64,000 nucleotides of DNA, from the NCBI GenBank assembly GCA_022702705.1, contig CM040423.1, positions 125,501,852-125,565,851 on the forward strand, given 5' to 3'. The position numbers and the translations under genes were made by a program. The stretch is from Papilionanthe hookeriana x Papilionanthe teres. Lineage: Eukaryota > Streptophyta > Magnoliopsida > Asparagales > Orchidaceae. This document shows, one piece after another, positions 37,194 through 48,499 of this stretch. The notes beneath the pieces were generated by a model that did not search any database, was not told where the DNA came from, and worked only from the letters and a program-made list of their open reading frames with translations. Numbering within the stretch: the stretch's first letter is position 1; each line of letters opens with the position of its first letter.

Positions 37194-38401
37194 CAGGAGG
37201 TTTAGGGTTGGGTGATGTAGGAGTAGATTTAGATCTGGACCTGGATCTAGTGGTGGTTCTGCTCCTGGAAGGGAGCTGAGGGGATCCATTGTGAATTCTC
37301 ACTAGTTCAGATTGTTCTCGTGAAGGACCCGTTAATTTCTGCAGACTCGGTAGAGTGATGCTTTTTCTTCTTTGACTTCGAATTTGCCGTGCTTCATCCA
37401 TTTTCTTTTGATTTTCCTCTAACATTGCCTGGAGAGGGACAAACAACCGGTATGTGGAGTTCAGCATTCAAAACCCGTCCCGGAAGTACGGACTCTTTGG
37501 GTTCCGGTTGTGCTTGATCGTAGGGGATTACATCAATTAGTTCCGAGTTACACTCGTTCATCCGAGTGTCATTAACCACTTGGGCGAGGTTGGGTTACAC
37601 CCTTACCTTTTTCCGGTTTTTTGAAGGAGGTCCGAGCCTATAGCATTTTTCCTTAGGATGGCCAAACATCCCGCAAGTGGTGGCAATAGATAGGTTTATT
37701 TTCTAGTGTTACTTCCTGCCAAAACCCATCACCATTATCGAAGTAGTAATCCGAGATCTTATCAATGTCTGGCAGTGACACATCTCTTTCTATCAACACC
37801 TTTGCAGCAGTGGGGTTACCCATATCATGAGTTGGAGAGTCAACTCTAAGGGGTGTGCCCAAAGCCCTGCTAATCTGAAAAATGGAATTGGTGTGGTATA
37901 GTTGGATTGGTAGGTTTGGGAAAGTAAACCACAAAGGTTTTAAAGGGGGTTCTTTAGCGGTGGTCAAATCCTCGGGTACCATTTGATAAGCTTCATAGAT
38001 GAATTAGCCGACCGCATAACTTGCATTCCCAACAGCCTAGCATAGTCCTCCTCCTTAGATAGCTCTAATAAGGAGGTGCCTTCCATCCATCACCCCCGAC
38101 CTTCCACTCGTCCTTCAAACCGAAGATTTTCAAAATGTCTCCCGACCATTTCCAATTTGGGATGTCCATATTGGAATTGACCCACAATGGTGAACTTAAC
38201 AGAATCAGCCAGGGCATTCATTTCCTGAGTAGTAAAAACTATTGCAGGTCGACCATCCTTGATGCCCAGAGGTCTAACAAAAGGGCAGTCAGCCCTACCA
38301 GCAGCTGCATCATGCACATTTTGAGGAAAAGTAAGGTGTTCTACGGATTTAGGCCCCCGATCGTTAATGACAGCAGAAGCATAAGTTGGGGGGGTCATCA
38401 T
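37165..38401 (-). pseudogene. LINE-2 ORF1: DUF4283 plus zinc knuckle, broken
   Basis: The likely start is the Met of MMTPPTYASAV at 38,401. DUF4283 motifs follow: FPQNVHDAAAGRADCPF, IVGQFQYGHPKLEMVGRHF, then in another frame (37,982-37,653) LWFTFPNLPIQLYHTN and ISRALGTPLRVD. The zinc knuckle begins IYCHH but then shifts frame, so the C-x2-C-x4-H-x4-C pattern is lost in the sequence as given. The C-terminal region (37,467-37,165) is rich in Arg and Ser (RSRTTTRSRSRSKS). The ORF2 start (37,193) overlaps its end in a different frame. Confidence 0.78.
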
Positions 38402-38720
38402 GGCACTAGAGCTAGCCAAAGCCAAAAGGAACGCACCCCAGAAAGAAACAAGAAAAGACCAAGAGTTCAAATCAAACTACCAAACCAGAAGGCAATGGAA
38501 CAGTAGTCGAATTCAAAACAGCAGGAGCCCGGGAAAGCTTTAACCAACAAATGTCCTCAGAGTAAATCCACTAAGGATGAGCACCACTTACCAGCCCAGC
38601 AGCAAACCTCCACCAACCTGAAAGACACCACCACAGATTCTGCCGCCTCCCGAACAGCCCCATCACAGCCCAAACCCTAGCAGAGCTAAGGCAGCCGCCA
38701 CCACCATGACTATTCCTTTT

Positions 38721-38726
38721 ATATAG

Positions 38727-38766
<40 letters not shown>

Positions 38767-38882
38767 ATATATGTATCCGTATACATGTACGAATATATAT
38801 ATGTATGTGTATGTATATATATATATACATATACATACTCATATATATGTATGTATACATACACATATATATATATCTATAG

Positions 38883-38967
<85 letters not shown>

Positions 38968-39087
38968 TGTATACATGTATGTATATATGTATGTATACAT
39001 GTATGTATATATGTATGTATACATACGCATATATAAATGTATTTATACATATACATATATATATGTATGTACACACACACACACATA

Positions 39088-39131
<44 letters not shown>
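38721..39131. repeat. Compound microsatellite (TA)n/(CA)n/(TATG)n
   Basis: About 410 bp joins the 5' end of LINE-2 to the 3' end of LINE-3. It holds TA runs, a (CA)n run near 38,885-38,926, (TATG)n near 38,941-38,972, and a second short CA run near 39,071-39,084. Confidence 0.95.
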
Positions 39132-39135
<4 letters not shown>

Positions 39136-39142
39136 TGGAAGA

Positions 39143-39155
39143 GGCTACACTGGCC
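39143..39155 (-). ncRNA. LINE-3 3'-terminal RNA hairpin
   Basis: GGCTA and TGGCC pair over five positions (one G-T wobble) around the loop cac, at the same place as the hairpins of the other LINE copies but with different bases. Confidence 0.45.
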
Positions 39156-39390
39156 CCCTACATGTTAATAAAAAAGTATGCAGCATAAAAGGGAGATCCC
39201 CTGAGGAAGAAGATCCCAGTACAACTCCACACCAAAAGGAAAAGAGACTAAGTAAATGAAATAAACTAGAGAGTAGTGGCCATTCCCGAAAAAGAAGAGA
39301 ACGTACTCGAAGAGAAGACCCAAAAGGAGCAAAAAACCAAGTAGAAACCAAAAGACACCAAAATGCTCCTACAAGAATTATAAACAGACT

Positions 39391-42300
39391 TTAAGCAGTG
39401 TGTAGGGAGAGTAACAATTGCAGGGACATCACTCCAAAATTCTGAAGTGAGGGGCTTGGAATGAGTCGACTCGGATGAGATAAAGAAGCTCGGGGAGGTA
39501 GAGTAGAGGAGACCATAATCTCTTGTGAAGATAAAGCTTTTTTAGCAATCCAATTAGCAGGTCTGTTACCTTCTCTGAAAATAAAGTTAAATTGAACAGT
39601 AAGCTGAGGCAGCAAATATCTGATTTGGTAAACCCAATTGGAATGGTGCCAAGGAGGAAGAAGGTCTTTCTGAAAGTACTGAACTAGAGTAGAAGAGTCT
39701 CCCTCCACAATGATGGAAGACCATTGAAAGAGTGTAGCAATGTGAAGAGCCCAAAAACACAGCAGCCAATTCAGCTTCCAATGGATCATCGACAGTAGTG
39801 GGAGCCCTGGAAGAAAAGCAAACCTTTCCCAAGTATGGTCTCCGAAGATGCCTCCAATGCCGCCTAATTGATCCTTGAAAGCACCATCAGTATTGACTTT
39901 AATAAAAGGAGGGCTAGGGGCTTTCCAAAAGATCTTAGTAACTTTGTGAAGCATAGGTCTATTTGTAGACAAAGAAGCCTCGAAGAATGTTTGGAAAATT
40001 TTTAACGAGAGATCAATTTAGAGATAAAAGTAAGGCAGTGGGTAACAACTCTGTTAGCTTTATGAAGCACCCCATCATATTTAACCCCATTTCTATGCAT
40101 CCAAATGAACCAAGCCACAATACAAGGGATCTCCCCAGCTTTAACTTTCTGCCAGGAATGCCAGGAATCATTAAAATCATGCCAATCTAACAACAGCAGG
40201 TTAATTTTCAACTTGCTGATCAGACCTGACCAAACCTCTTGAGAGAAGGGGCATTTAAAGAAAAGATGGTTCAGAGTTTCTGAATTAACAGCACAGAGAA
40301 GGCATTTAGAAGGGCCTCTCAAACCTTTGAGTTTTAGAATATCATCAGTAGGGAGGAGCCCATGGAAAATTCTCCAAATGAGGAAGGACATAGAGGGGGT
40401 AAGATATTTGTTCCATATGCTATTGCCCTAGTCGACATCGATTCCAAGAGTTGATAGTGGAATAAATGTGCTTGGTAATGCTGCTATTCTTGCCATTTAT
40501 CCATCTGAGTTTATCAGGTTGATACCTATCAAAGGGGATAAGAGCCACCTGATCAACAACAGAATCAGCCAGTAATTGTTTCAGTTTAGGAATGGACCAA
40601 TTCATAATAGGGAATTGGTCTTTGTTAATATTAGGTAGGGGAACCAGAAGTTCCTTTTGACACCAATTATCTTGCCAAAACAGGATGTCACCCTTGCCTA
40701 ACTCCCGCAAATAAGAGATTCAACTATTTCCTTGTTAATGAGCATATGTTTCCGCATTCTAGAAATGCCCGTTTTGATATGAGAGGCTAAGGGATGAGTG
40801 GTTCTACAATATTTCCCTTTCAAGAAAAGAGCCCAAAGAGAATTCCGCTCCCGAAATGAATCCATAGCTTACGTAAATAAACTTGTTGTAGGTGTTTCAA
40901 GCCTTTAAAACCTAAACCACCAAGCAACTTTAGGCAAGGCTACTCTTTGCCGCCTAGCCCCAATGAAACTGTTTTCTATGACCAGACCATAGAAATCTGT
41001 TAAATATTCTTTCAATCTGAATCCTGGAACTTTTCTTTAAGCAAGCCATCTGCAGGATATAAGCAGGGAAAGAGGTTAATATGCTATTTAGGAGTGTAAT
41101 TCTGCCACCAGATGAGAGGAAGGAGTTGGACCAATTAGAGAGTTGAGTATTCAACTCGGCAATGATCTCCTCAAAATGAGTTTGTTTAGATCTCGCCTTT
41201 AATAAGAAGAACCCCCAAGTATTTTATGGGAAGGTTGGTTTTGACAAAGCCGGTGAATTCAGTGGTCCAATGGATAATGTTAGGGTGGATATGGTTGGGG
41301 AAAAGCAATTCACACTTGTTTTTGTTGAAATGAAGGCCGATATCTCGTTGAAACTTGTTGAGACGGTGCATCACCTTATTGACGAGCGCCTTTAGATGCT
41401 CGGAGAATATCATTAAATCATCGAGCATATAAAAGGTGAGAGATGTTAATATCTCGACTCGTGGTGGAATTGGGCATAAGGGTGAGAGGAGACTCGAGTA
41501 TCCAAGCAGCCTCGAGAGATAGTCCATAACAATGATGAAGATAGTGGGAGAGAGTGGATCACCTTGTTTAAGCCCTCTAGTAGCTCCGAAATCACCCCAA
41601 GCATTTGCCATTAATGAGGATAGAATGGTTATTGTTCCGAAGCCATCTCTTAATGAGTAAACGGAAGGTATCGGAAAAGCCTCTAAGCATGCAGACACCG
41701 AAGAATAAAGTTCCAATCGATAGTATCATAAGCCTTTTTTATGTCTAGTTTGTAAATCAAGTTACCACCCCTACAAGGTCCGTCCAAATCCAACAAAAGT
41801 TCTTGAGCAAGGAGGGCATTATCGCAATAGATCCGCCTTTAACAAAAGCCGATTGGTTCGGGCTGATAATATGAGCAAGATGAGGTTGCAACCGCCAACT
41901 AAGATTTTGTCGATTACCTTACTGATAACAGTGGTTAGGCTAATTGGTCTATAGTGGTTCCAGCACTTAGGGGCATTGGTCTTAGGCACAAGCACAATAG
42001 TAGATGCATGAAAGTATTGGGGAATGTCCCTACCTGAAAAGAAGCTTTGGATAGCGAGGTGACCTCAGCTTTGCAAGTGTTCCGCATTTTTTTGTAGAAT
42101 TCAAGATCATGTACCCATCGAGACCAACTGATTTAGAGCTGTCAATAGAGTTAAGTGCCACCCAAATTTGCTCAAGAGAGGGAATATCAGCTAATTGTAG
42201 AGACTGGGTATAATTAAACTCTTTATTAAACGAGCTATCATCAATAGGAGATCTGCTGCCAGGTTTAAAAGTCAGAAGTTCCTGGTAATACTTGACAAAG

Positions 42301-43455
42301 CATCATTGGCAATAGCAGCCTTCCTCCTTGAGTAGAAGGCCTTGGTCATTTGTGATGGAATGTATAGCATTACATTTCCTTTTGAATTTTATCCATGCAT
42401 GAAAGAATTTAGTGTTCCTATCTCCATCTTTGAATTTAGTAGTAGCAGCTTTCTGTCTAAGGAATTGGTCCTGCCAGTCAATAAGAGTAAGCATATGTTC
42501 TTGAGCAGTGACCATCTGGCGCATTTAGTATCATCGCAAGGGCAGCAACTTCCAAAGAAGAGAGATCCTTCTCAGCCTGTACAATGTTATGAGTGATGTC
42601 ACCAATAGTCTCCCAACTCCAGTGAGAAAGGACAACAGCCAATTTTAGTTGAAGATTCTGAAGTCTAATGAAAGGATTGGAGTGGGGACAAGCAAGTTCA
42701 TCGCTTAGAGATAATAGATTGAAATTGAGGGTGGGAAGACCAGAAATTCGGGAATCTGAAATGGGGAGAACTGGTTTGGTTGGGGGAGTAGAAATGGAAA
42801 TAAGTAATGGTCCGTGATCGGACCCAAGCAAAATTTAGATGTGAAATGGTAGTATGAAGAAAAGTATGGTGCCAAGAATCATTTGCCGAGAATCTATCAA
42901 GTCTCTCCCGCATTTTACCCCTCCTCCAAGTAAAAGGGTTCCCTTGAAACCCCAAATCAAAAGGTTTGCTCTCCGGATGTTATCATTAAACTCGGTGAGT
43001 TGGTTGAGATTAGGAGGCCTCGCCACCGGATTTTTCTATAGTAGAAGAAATGTTGTTGAAATCCCCACCCACAATCCAGCTAAGAGATTCCCTAGAGCCG
43101 ATAAGATGGATTTCTTGCCGCAGTTCTCTTCTAGCAGCTTTAGTGCAGCTCGCATAAACAAAAGTTGTAGCAAAAGAAATACCATTAACTGTACAGTGTA
43201 AATGAATCAATTGAGGATGGTCCACAAAAACTTTGCAATGGAGTTCCTGCCTGCTGAGAACCCAGATTTTATTGGAAGAGTTAGTAAAAATGGAACAGCC
43301 AGCAAACTTGGAAAATAATTTGGATTTGTGTTTGTGAACCAATGGTTCAAGAAGCACAATGCCCCGCAGTTGGTGTTTCTTTAAGAGATACAATAGCCTT
43401 TTAAGAGATGAGGGTGGGCCACACCCCTAATATTCCAACATAAGAAGTTAAACAT
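39391..43455 (-). pseudogene. LINE-3 ORF2: endonuclease-RT-zf-RVT-RNase H, broken
   Basis: The start MFNFLCWNIRGVAHP is at 43,455. Endonuclease motifs are LLEPLVHKH, FVYASCTKAARREL and IVGGDFNNISS (43,393-43,010). The RT N-terminus is fragmented between 42,300 and 41,720. The 41,716-41,186 frame keeps GATRGLKQGDPLSP, but the active site reads MLDD because the DNA is tatgctcgatgat: one extra C turns Y-A-D-D into another frame, which fits the CTG to CTCG artefact. zf-RVT at 40,391-40,002 is intact over 129 codons (FLIWRIFHGLLPTDDILK, CLLCAVNSETLNHLFFKC). RNase H at 39,972-39,391 keeps VNTDGAF and VEGDSSTLV, with a frameshift between them. Confidence 0.83.
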
Positions 43456-43459
43456 CCGG

Positions 43460-44684
43460 GGGTTTAGGTCGGGGAGGGGAGTGAGTCAGGGCCGATCTCG
43501 GATCTAGATCTAGTTCCGCCACTTCGATATCGGGTGAGGTAGTGACACTTTCCCCACCTTGGGCCGGTTTTGAAGTTCGGATAACACCTTTTTCTTCTTT
43601 TTTGCCTTCGTTCCCGCTGAGCAGACTTGAATATTATTCCAGGATGTAGATATAATATCTATGGAGGGTATAATGACCCGCTCAATGATATCTTGATCGT
43701 GTGAGTCTTTTGGAGCTTTAATTGTGAGTTCGGGGGTAATGTAGAGGTGTCTCCTCGAGCAGGATTAATCAGATCCTCTGGGATATTCTCTGGGTTCACA
43801 TCTCTATGCAATCTGGAGACATCAACCAGAGAGTCTAGAGCAATAGGTTCTGCAAATGAGTTCCCTAGAATAGTATCTTTGGTTTGTCTGACCGAAGGTC
43901 GGGGTCCGATCGGCTTTTTGGAAGGGGGTTTTAATCTGTAACAATTTTCCATTAAGTGGCCAAACATTCTGCAATGTTTACAGAACACTGGTTTAGTTTC
44001 CATTTGGATATTTTGCCAGAAACCCTCACCACTGTCAGAGGTGGTAATCCACAATCTGTCTAACTCAGGGAGAGAAACATCTCTCTCAATGTTCCCCAAA
44101 TTAGAAGTGGAGGGGTCAACTTTAAGGGGAGTCCCTAATGCTCTACTAATCTGAAATAGAGCATTAGTGTGGAACGGTTCAATAGTAGATTAGGAAATTT
44201 AAACCACATAGGTTTAAGTGGGGGTTCTTTAGCTGGATCAAAGCCGTGGTACCATTTGATGAGTTTCATCCGGGTGTTAGCTATTTGCATAATCCGCATT
44301 CCAATTAATCTTGCATAGTCTTCTTCCCCGGATAATCTGATTAGAGGTGTCTTCCATCCATCACTCCAAGTTTCCATCGACCCACAAAGGGAATCCGTTC
44401 AAAGCAATTCCCGACTAATTCCATCTTAGGGTGGCCATATTGGAATCGACCCACAATGGAGAACTTAATAGCTTCAAGCAAGAGATTCCATTTCCTTAGA
44501 AGTGAAAATAATGGTCGGTCTCGCCCTCCTTAGAGCCAAGAGGTCTAATGAAGGGGCAATCCGATTTCCCACTCGTCGCATCATGTAAATTTTGGGGAAA
44601 AGCAATTTTTCTCGCAGCATTAGTAACAGGCAAGCCATTACTTAAGTGCACTCGCATAAGAGGTGGATATGTTGATCCCACCAT
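43460..44684 (-). pseudogene. LINE-3 ORF1: DUF4283 plus intact CCHC knuckle
   Basis: The probable start is MVGSTYPPL at 44,684. DUF4283 motifs follow (FPQNLHDATSGKSDCPF, then EEDYARLIGMRIMQIA and GFDPAKEPPLKPMWFKF in a second frame, 44,377-44,135). The zinc knuckle CKHCRMFGHLMENC is complete (C-x2-C-x4-H-x4-C) in the 44,099-43,659 frame. The Arg-rich C-terminus reaches the ORF2 start at 43,455. Frameshifts separate the pieces. Confidence 0.78.
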
Positions 44685-45003
44685 GACGAGCAGATTTTCG
44701 TAGCTGAAATAACATCGGAGGACACAACAAAGGAGAAGATACTGGGAGGAAAAGGCAAGCAAGCAAGCAGAGCCCAACCAATGGAACAAGAAAAATCAAA
44801 AAACTTTGCCCGGAAAGATCAAAACCTCTTGAAAGGACCTTACCAACCACCCACCAAGCACCTGTAGTAGCAAACTCGAAGACCAAACAAGCACTCCCAG
44901 ACTCAGGAGAAACGACCCAACTTGCCCAGCCCGCCACCCGTGGAAGCCATCACCAGCCAAACCCTAGCAGAAAGCAAAGGAGCCACCGCCATTTTTTTCC
45001 TCT

Positions 45004-45005
<2 letters not shown>

Positions 45006-45051
<46 letters not shown>

Positions 45052-45102
45052 TGTACATACATATATATATACATATATGTACATACATATATATATACAT
45101 AG

Positions 45103-45133
<31 letters not shown>

Positions 45134-45160
45134 CATAGTATATATAAACATCGATATATT

Positions 45161-45203
<43 letters not shown>

Positions 45204-45205
45204 TA
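45006..45205. repeat. (TA)n-rich microsatellite at LINE-3 5' end
   Basis: About 200 bp of TA units with scattered acat/gtac variants. It grades into the AT-rich tandem repeat that starts at 45,206. Confidence 0.9.
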
Positions 45206-45400
45206 TTAGTTATAATATTTTTTCTATATTTATAATTAAATAAAGTTATATTAAAATACAACATAAATTAATTTGATTATTTATTTAGGAAAAATTAATT
45301 TAAATTTAGTATTTAATTAATAGATACTTTTAAATTTATTTATTAATTAATTTTTTAATTTAATTATATATATGTATGTATGTATGTGTATGTATGTATG

Positions 45401-45473
<73 letters not shown>
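45206..45473. repeat. AT-rich repeat unit and (TATG)n/(TA)n tract
   Basis: Bases 45,206-45,364 carry the tagttataat...aattaaa pattern of the AT-rich tandem repeat seen beyond 45,560. A (TATG)n/(TA)n run (45,365-45,473) follows, ending directly at LINE-4. Confidence 0.75.
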
Positions 45474-45478
<5 letters not shown>

Positions 45479-45559
45479 AAGGAGTAGCGCTCGTTGCTCC
45501 CTATGCGTTAATACTGAAAAAAGTACTACAAGATATGAGGAGGGGAGGCGGATTCCTTT
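45474..45559 (-). mobile_element. LINE-4: 86-bp LINE 3' end fragment (extreme 5' truncation)
   Basis: The sequence agtgaaaggagtagcgctcg continuing into gttgctccctatgcgttaat matches the last 86 bp of the other LINEs and nothing more. It lies between (TA)n on one side and tatatgtatata on the other, as expected from target-primed reverse transcription that stopped almost at once. Confidence 0.75.
45481..45500 (-). ncRNA. LINE-4 3'-terminal RNA hairpin
   Basis: GGAGTAGC and GTTGCTCC pair over eight positions, two of them G-T wobbles, around the loop gctc. Compared with LINE-5, the changes preserve pairing. Confidence 0.5.
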
Positions 45560-46107
45560 ATATATGTATATATGGATATATATAAACATATACATACATT
45601 TAAAATTGTTAATTTTAAAAAATAAATTAAATTTTAATAATTTAATAAAGTATTTCATAAATGTTATATTATTAATGCTTAATAAATATATTTAATAAAT
45701 ATAATTATATAATATTAAATTATATATTTATTTAATTTAATATTTTGTTTATTTAATGTTATTATTAATTTATATTAGTATAATATTAAATTAATTATAT
45801 TACTAATGATAAAAAATTATGTCTTTATTATGGTAATTATTATATAATTATAATTAAAGTAAACTATACAAATATATAAATTAAATTAATTAAATACTTA
45901 TGCAAAATGTATTTTAAAAATATAATTTATGTATAGTATATTGTAATTAATATTTAAATTATTAAATTGAAAATTAAAAAAATTTCATTTTTAATAAGAA
46001 TTATATAATTATATTCATTAGTTATGTACTTTAATCTAATAAAATATATTTTAAATATCAATTTAAACTAACTTATCTAATATATATTATAATTTATAAA
46101 TTATTTA

Positions 46108-46149
<42 letters not shown>

Positions 46150-47228
46150 GATGGATATAAATGTATACATACATTTAATATGGTTAAATTAACTTTTATT
46201 AATTAGATTTCAATAATTTAAAAAGTATTTTATAATTATATTTTCATAAACATTTAATAAAAATAATTATATAATATTTAATTTATATATTATATATTTT
46301 GAAATTATATTTACTTAATATTATTATTAAATTATATTAGTAAAATAAAAATTTAATTATATAAATATATATATAAAGTAAATATTTGTTATAATTTTTA
46401 TGATATAATTTTAATTAAAGAAAATTATACTAAAATATAACTAAAATTAATTAAATAATTATATAAAAAATATTTGAGATATTAATTTATATATTATATT
46501 TTACTATTATTTAAATTATAAATTAATAATTATTAATACATTTAATTATTATTAAAAATTATTTAAATATATTACATTTTATTTATTATTTTAAATATAA
46601 CTATATCTATTTATAAATATATATTTATAAATCGATAGAAGTACATATATACATAGATATAATATAGTTAATTTAATAATTATAAATTAATATTTAATAA
46701 TTTAATTAATTATATTAGATTTATATTATTATAAATTTTTAATAAATATAATTATTTAATATTAAATTTATATATTTAATTAATTTTATTTTATATTTAA
46801 TTAATATTAATATTGAACTATATTAGCAAGTTCTATAAATATATATTAAAAATTTAAATATTAGTTATAATAATTATTATATAATTATAATTAAAAAAAA
46901 TTATACAAATATATAACTTAAATTAATTAACTAATTATATAAAAAAATTTAAAAAAATTAATTTAGTTATACTATTTATTTATTATTTAAATTATAAAAT
47001 TATTATATAAGACATTTAATTATAAATAAAAATTATTTAAAATAGATAGATATACATATATACATAGATATAATATAGTTAAATTAATACTAATAAATTA
47101 AATTTTAATAATTTAATAAAGTAAATTATTATTATTATAATTTTAATATTAATATACATTTATTTAATTTATTTTTTCTTTATTTGATAAAATTATTAAT
47201 ATATATATAAGTATAATTATAATTTAAT

Positions 47229-47272
<44 letters not shown>

Positions 47273-48248
47273 ATTAAATAAGAGTTATAAAAATTATTAT
47301 ATATTTAAAATGAAAGAAAATTATACAAAGATATAATTTAAATAAATTTTAGAATTATTTAAAAATATTTTAAAAATTAATTTATATATAGTACTTAATC
47401 TGTTATTTAAATTATAAATTTAATAATTAATTAAACATCAACTATTATTTAAAATTATTTAAATAAATTTATTAAATATATATTTTAATTTATTTAAATA
47501 TATCTTAAATAATAATCTAAACATATTTGTCTAAATATATTATAATTAATATTTATCTAAACATATTTACTTAAATTAATAATTAAAAATTATATTTTAA
47601 TAATTTAATAAAAGTATATTATAATTATTTTATTATTAATATTTAATAAATATTTTTTATAAATATAATTATGAAAAACTAAGTAATTCAATTCAATATG
47701 TTAAATTCATATATTTATTTAGTTTAACATTGTTAATAAATTAAATAAATGTAAAAAAAACTTAAATATAAAAATATATATATAAAAAATATAAATATTA
47801 GTTATAATAATTATTATATATTTAAAATTAAAGAAATTTATACATATATAAAACTTAAATTAATTAAATACTAATTTAAAAAATATTTAAAAAAGTAAAT
47901 TAATATATAGTACTTAATTATTATTTAAATTATAATATATATATATATGTATGTATGTATATATATATATATATAACTTAGTAATATATAATATATTAAT
48001 ATATATATATATAAATTAAATATTAGTTATAATAAATTTTTATTTGTACAATTAAACAAAATTATACTAATATTTAACATAAATAAATTAAATAATTATA
48101 GAAAAATATTTGAAAAAATAATTGAAATATAGTATTTAATTCTTATTTAAATTAAAAAATTAATATCTAATAATACATTTAGTTATTAATAAATTATTTT
48201 AATTATATTTGTTAGTCATATATTTTATTTTAATTGAATATGTTTTAA
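45560..48248. repeat. Degenerate AT-rich tandem repeat, unit roughly 420-620 bp
   Basis: About 2.7 kb with hardly any G or C. The block tagttataataattattata, followed by aaattatac and ttaaattaattaaat, recurs near 45,829, 46,386, 46,864, 47,287, 47,793 and 48,018, and also near 45,206 before LINE-4. The block tttaataatttaataaagta recurs between them. Several units contain (TA)n runs. No coding potential is visible. This is a second satellite-like family, distinct from the 320-bp one. Confidence 0.7.
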
Positions 48249-48284
48249 ACACACACACACACAGATATATATATATATATATAT
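48249..48284. repeat. (CA)n(TA)n microsatellite at LINE-5 3' end
   Basis: A short (AC)n run followed by (TA)n directly abuts the A-rich tail of LINE-5. Confidence 0.9.
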
Positions 48285-48296
48285 TAAAAAAAGAAA

Positions 48297-48314
48297 GGAG
48301 CAAACACTTGCTCC
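48297..48314 (-). ncRNA. LINE-5 3'-terminal RNA hairpin
   Basis: GGAGCAA and TTGCTCC form a perfect 7-bp stem with the loop acac, between ccctacatgttaat and the A-rich tail. It is the best example in the window. Confidence 0.65.
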
Positions 48315-48499
48315 CTACATGTTAATCAAATTGATAAACCAGAATCTGCCCCAGGGGGGAGGTGATATTTACATGAGAACACTACACTACCAGAAATATA
48401 AAAAATTATACATGTCTTGCTATGGCAGTATATCCAAAAAACGAAAAAACCATCATAAAGAAGAAACCAAAGCAGCAGCATCAGTCCTCAATAATTCTG

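Larger units (their letters stand above)
32968..38720 (-). mobile_element. LINE-2: full-length plant L1-type LINE (~5.75 kb)
   Basis: This copy runs from its 5' end at about 38,720 (ggtggtggcggctgccttag, then CTGCTAGGGTTT) to the tail at 32,977-32,968. All ORF1 and ORF2 domains are recognisable in order. The 3' hairpin GAGCTA-gag-TAGCTC lies at 32,987-33,001. Its 3' third is nearly identical to LINE-6 (52,484-54,513); most differences between the two are at CAG/CTG sites. Both ends abut (TA)n. Confidence 0.9.
39132..45005 (-). mobile_element. LINE-3: full-length plant L1-type LINE (~5.9 kb)
   Basis: The 5' end at about 45,005 reads on the minus strand ATGGCGGTGGCTCCTTTGC, then CTGCTAGGGTTTGG. 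The 3' end at about 39,132 has the ccctacatgttaat block and the hairpin GGCTA-cac-TGGCC. All plant L1 domains are present in order, with many frameshifts. It differs clearly from LINE-2 and LINE-6, so it comes from another source copy. Confidence 0.9.

Noticed and set aside
41430..41460. MLDD in LINE-3 as a novel RT active-site variant
   Set aside because: One extra C at a CTG site explains it; the bases for Tyr-Ala-Asp-Asp are still present in shifted frames.
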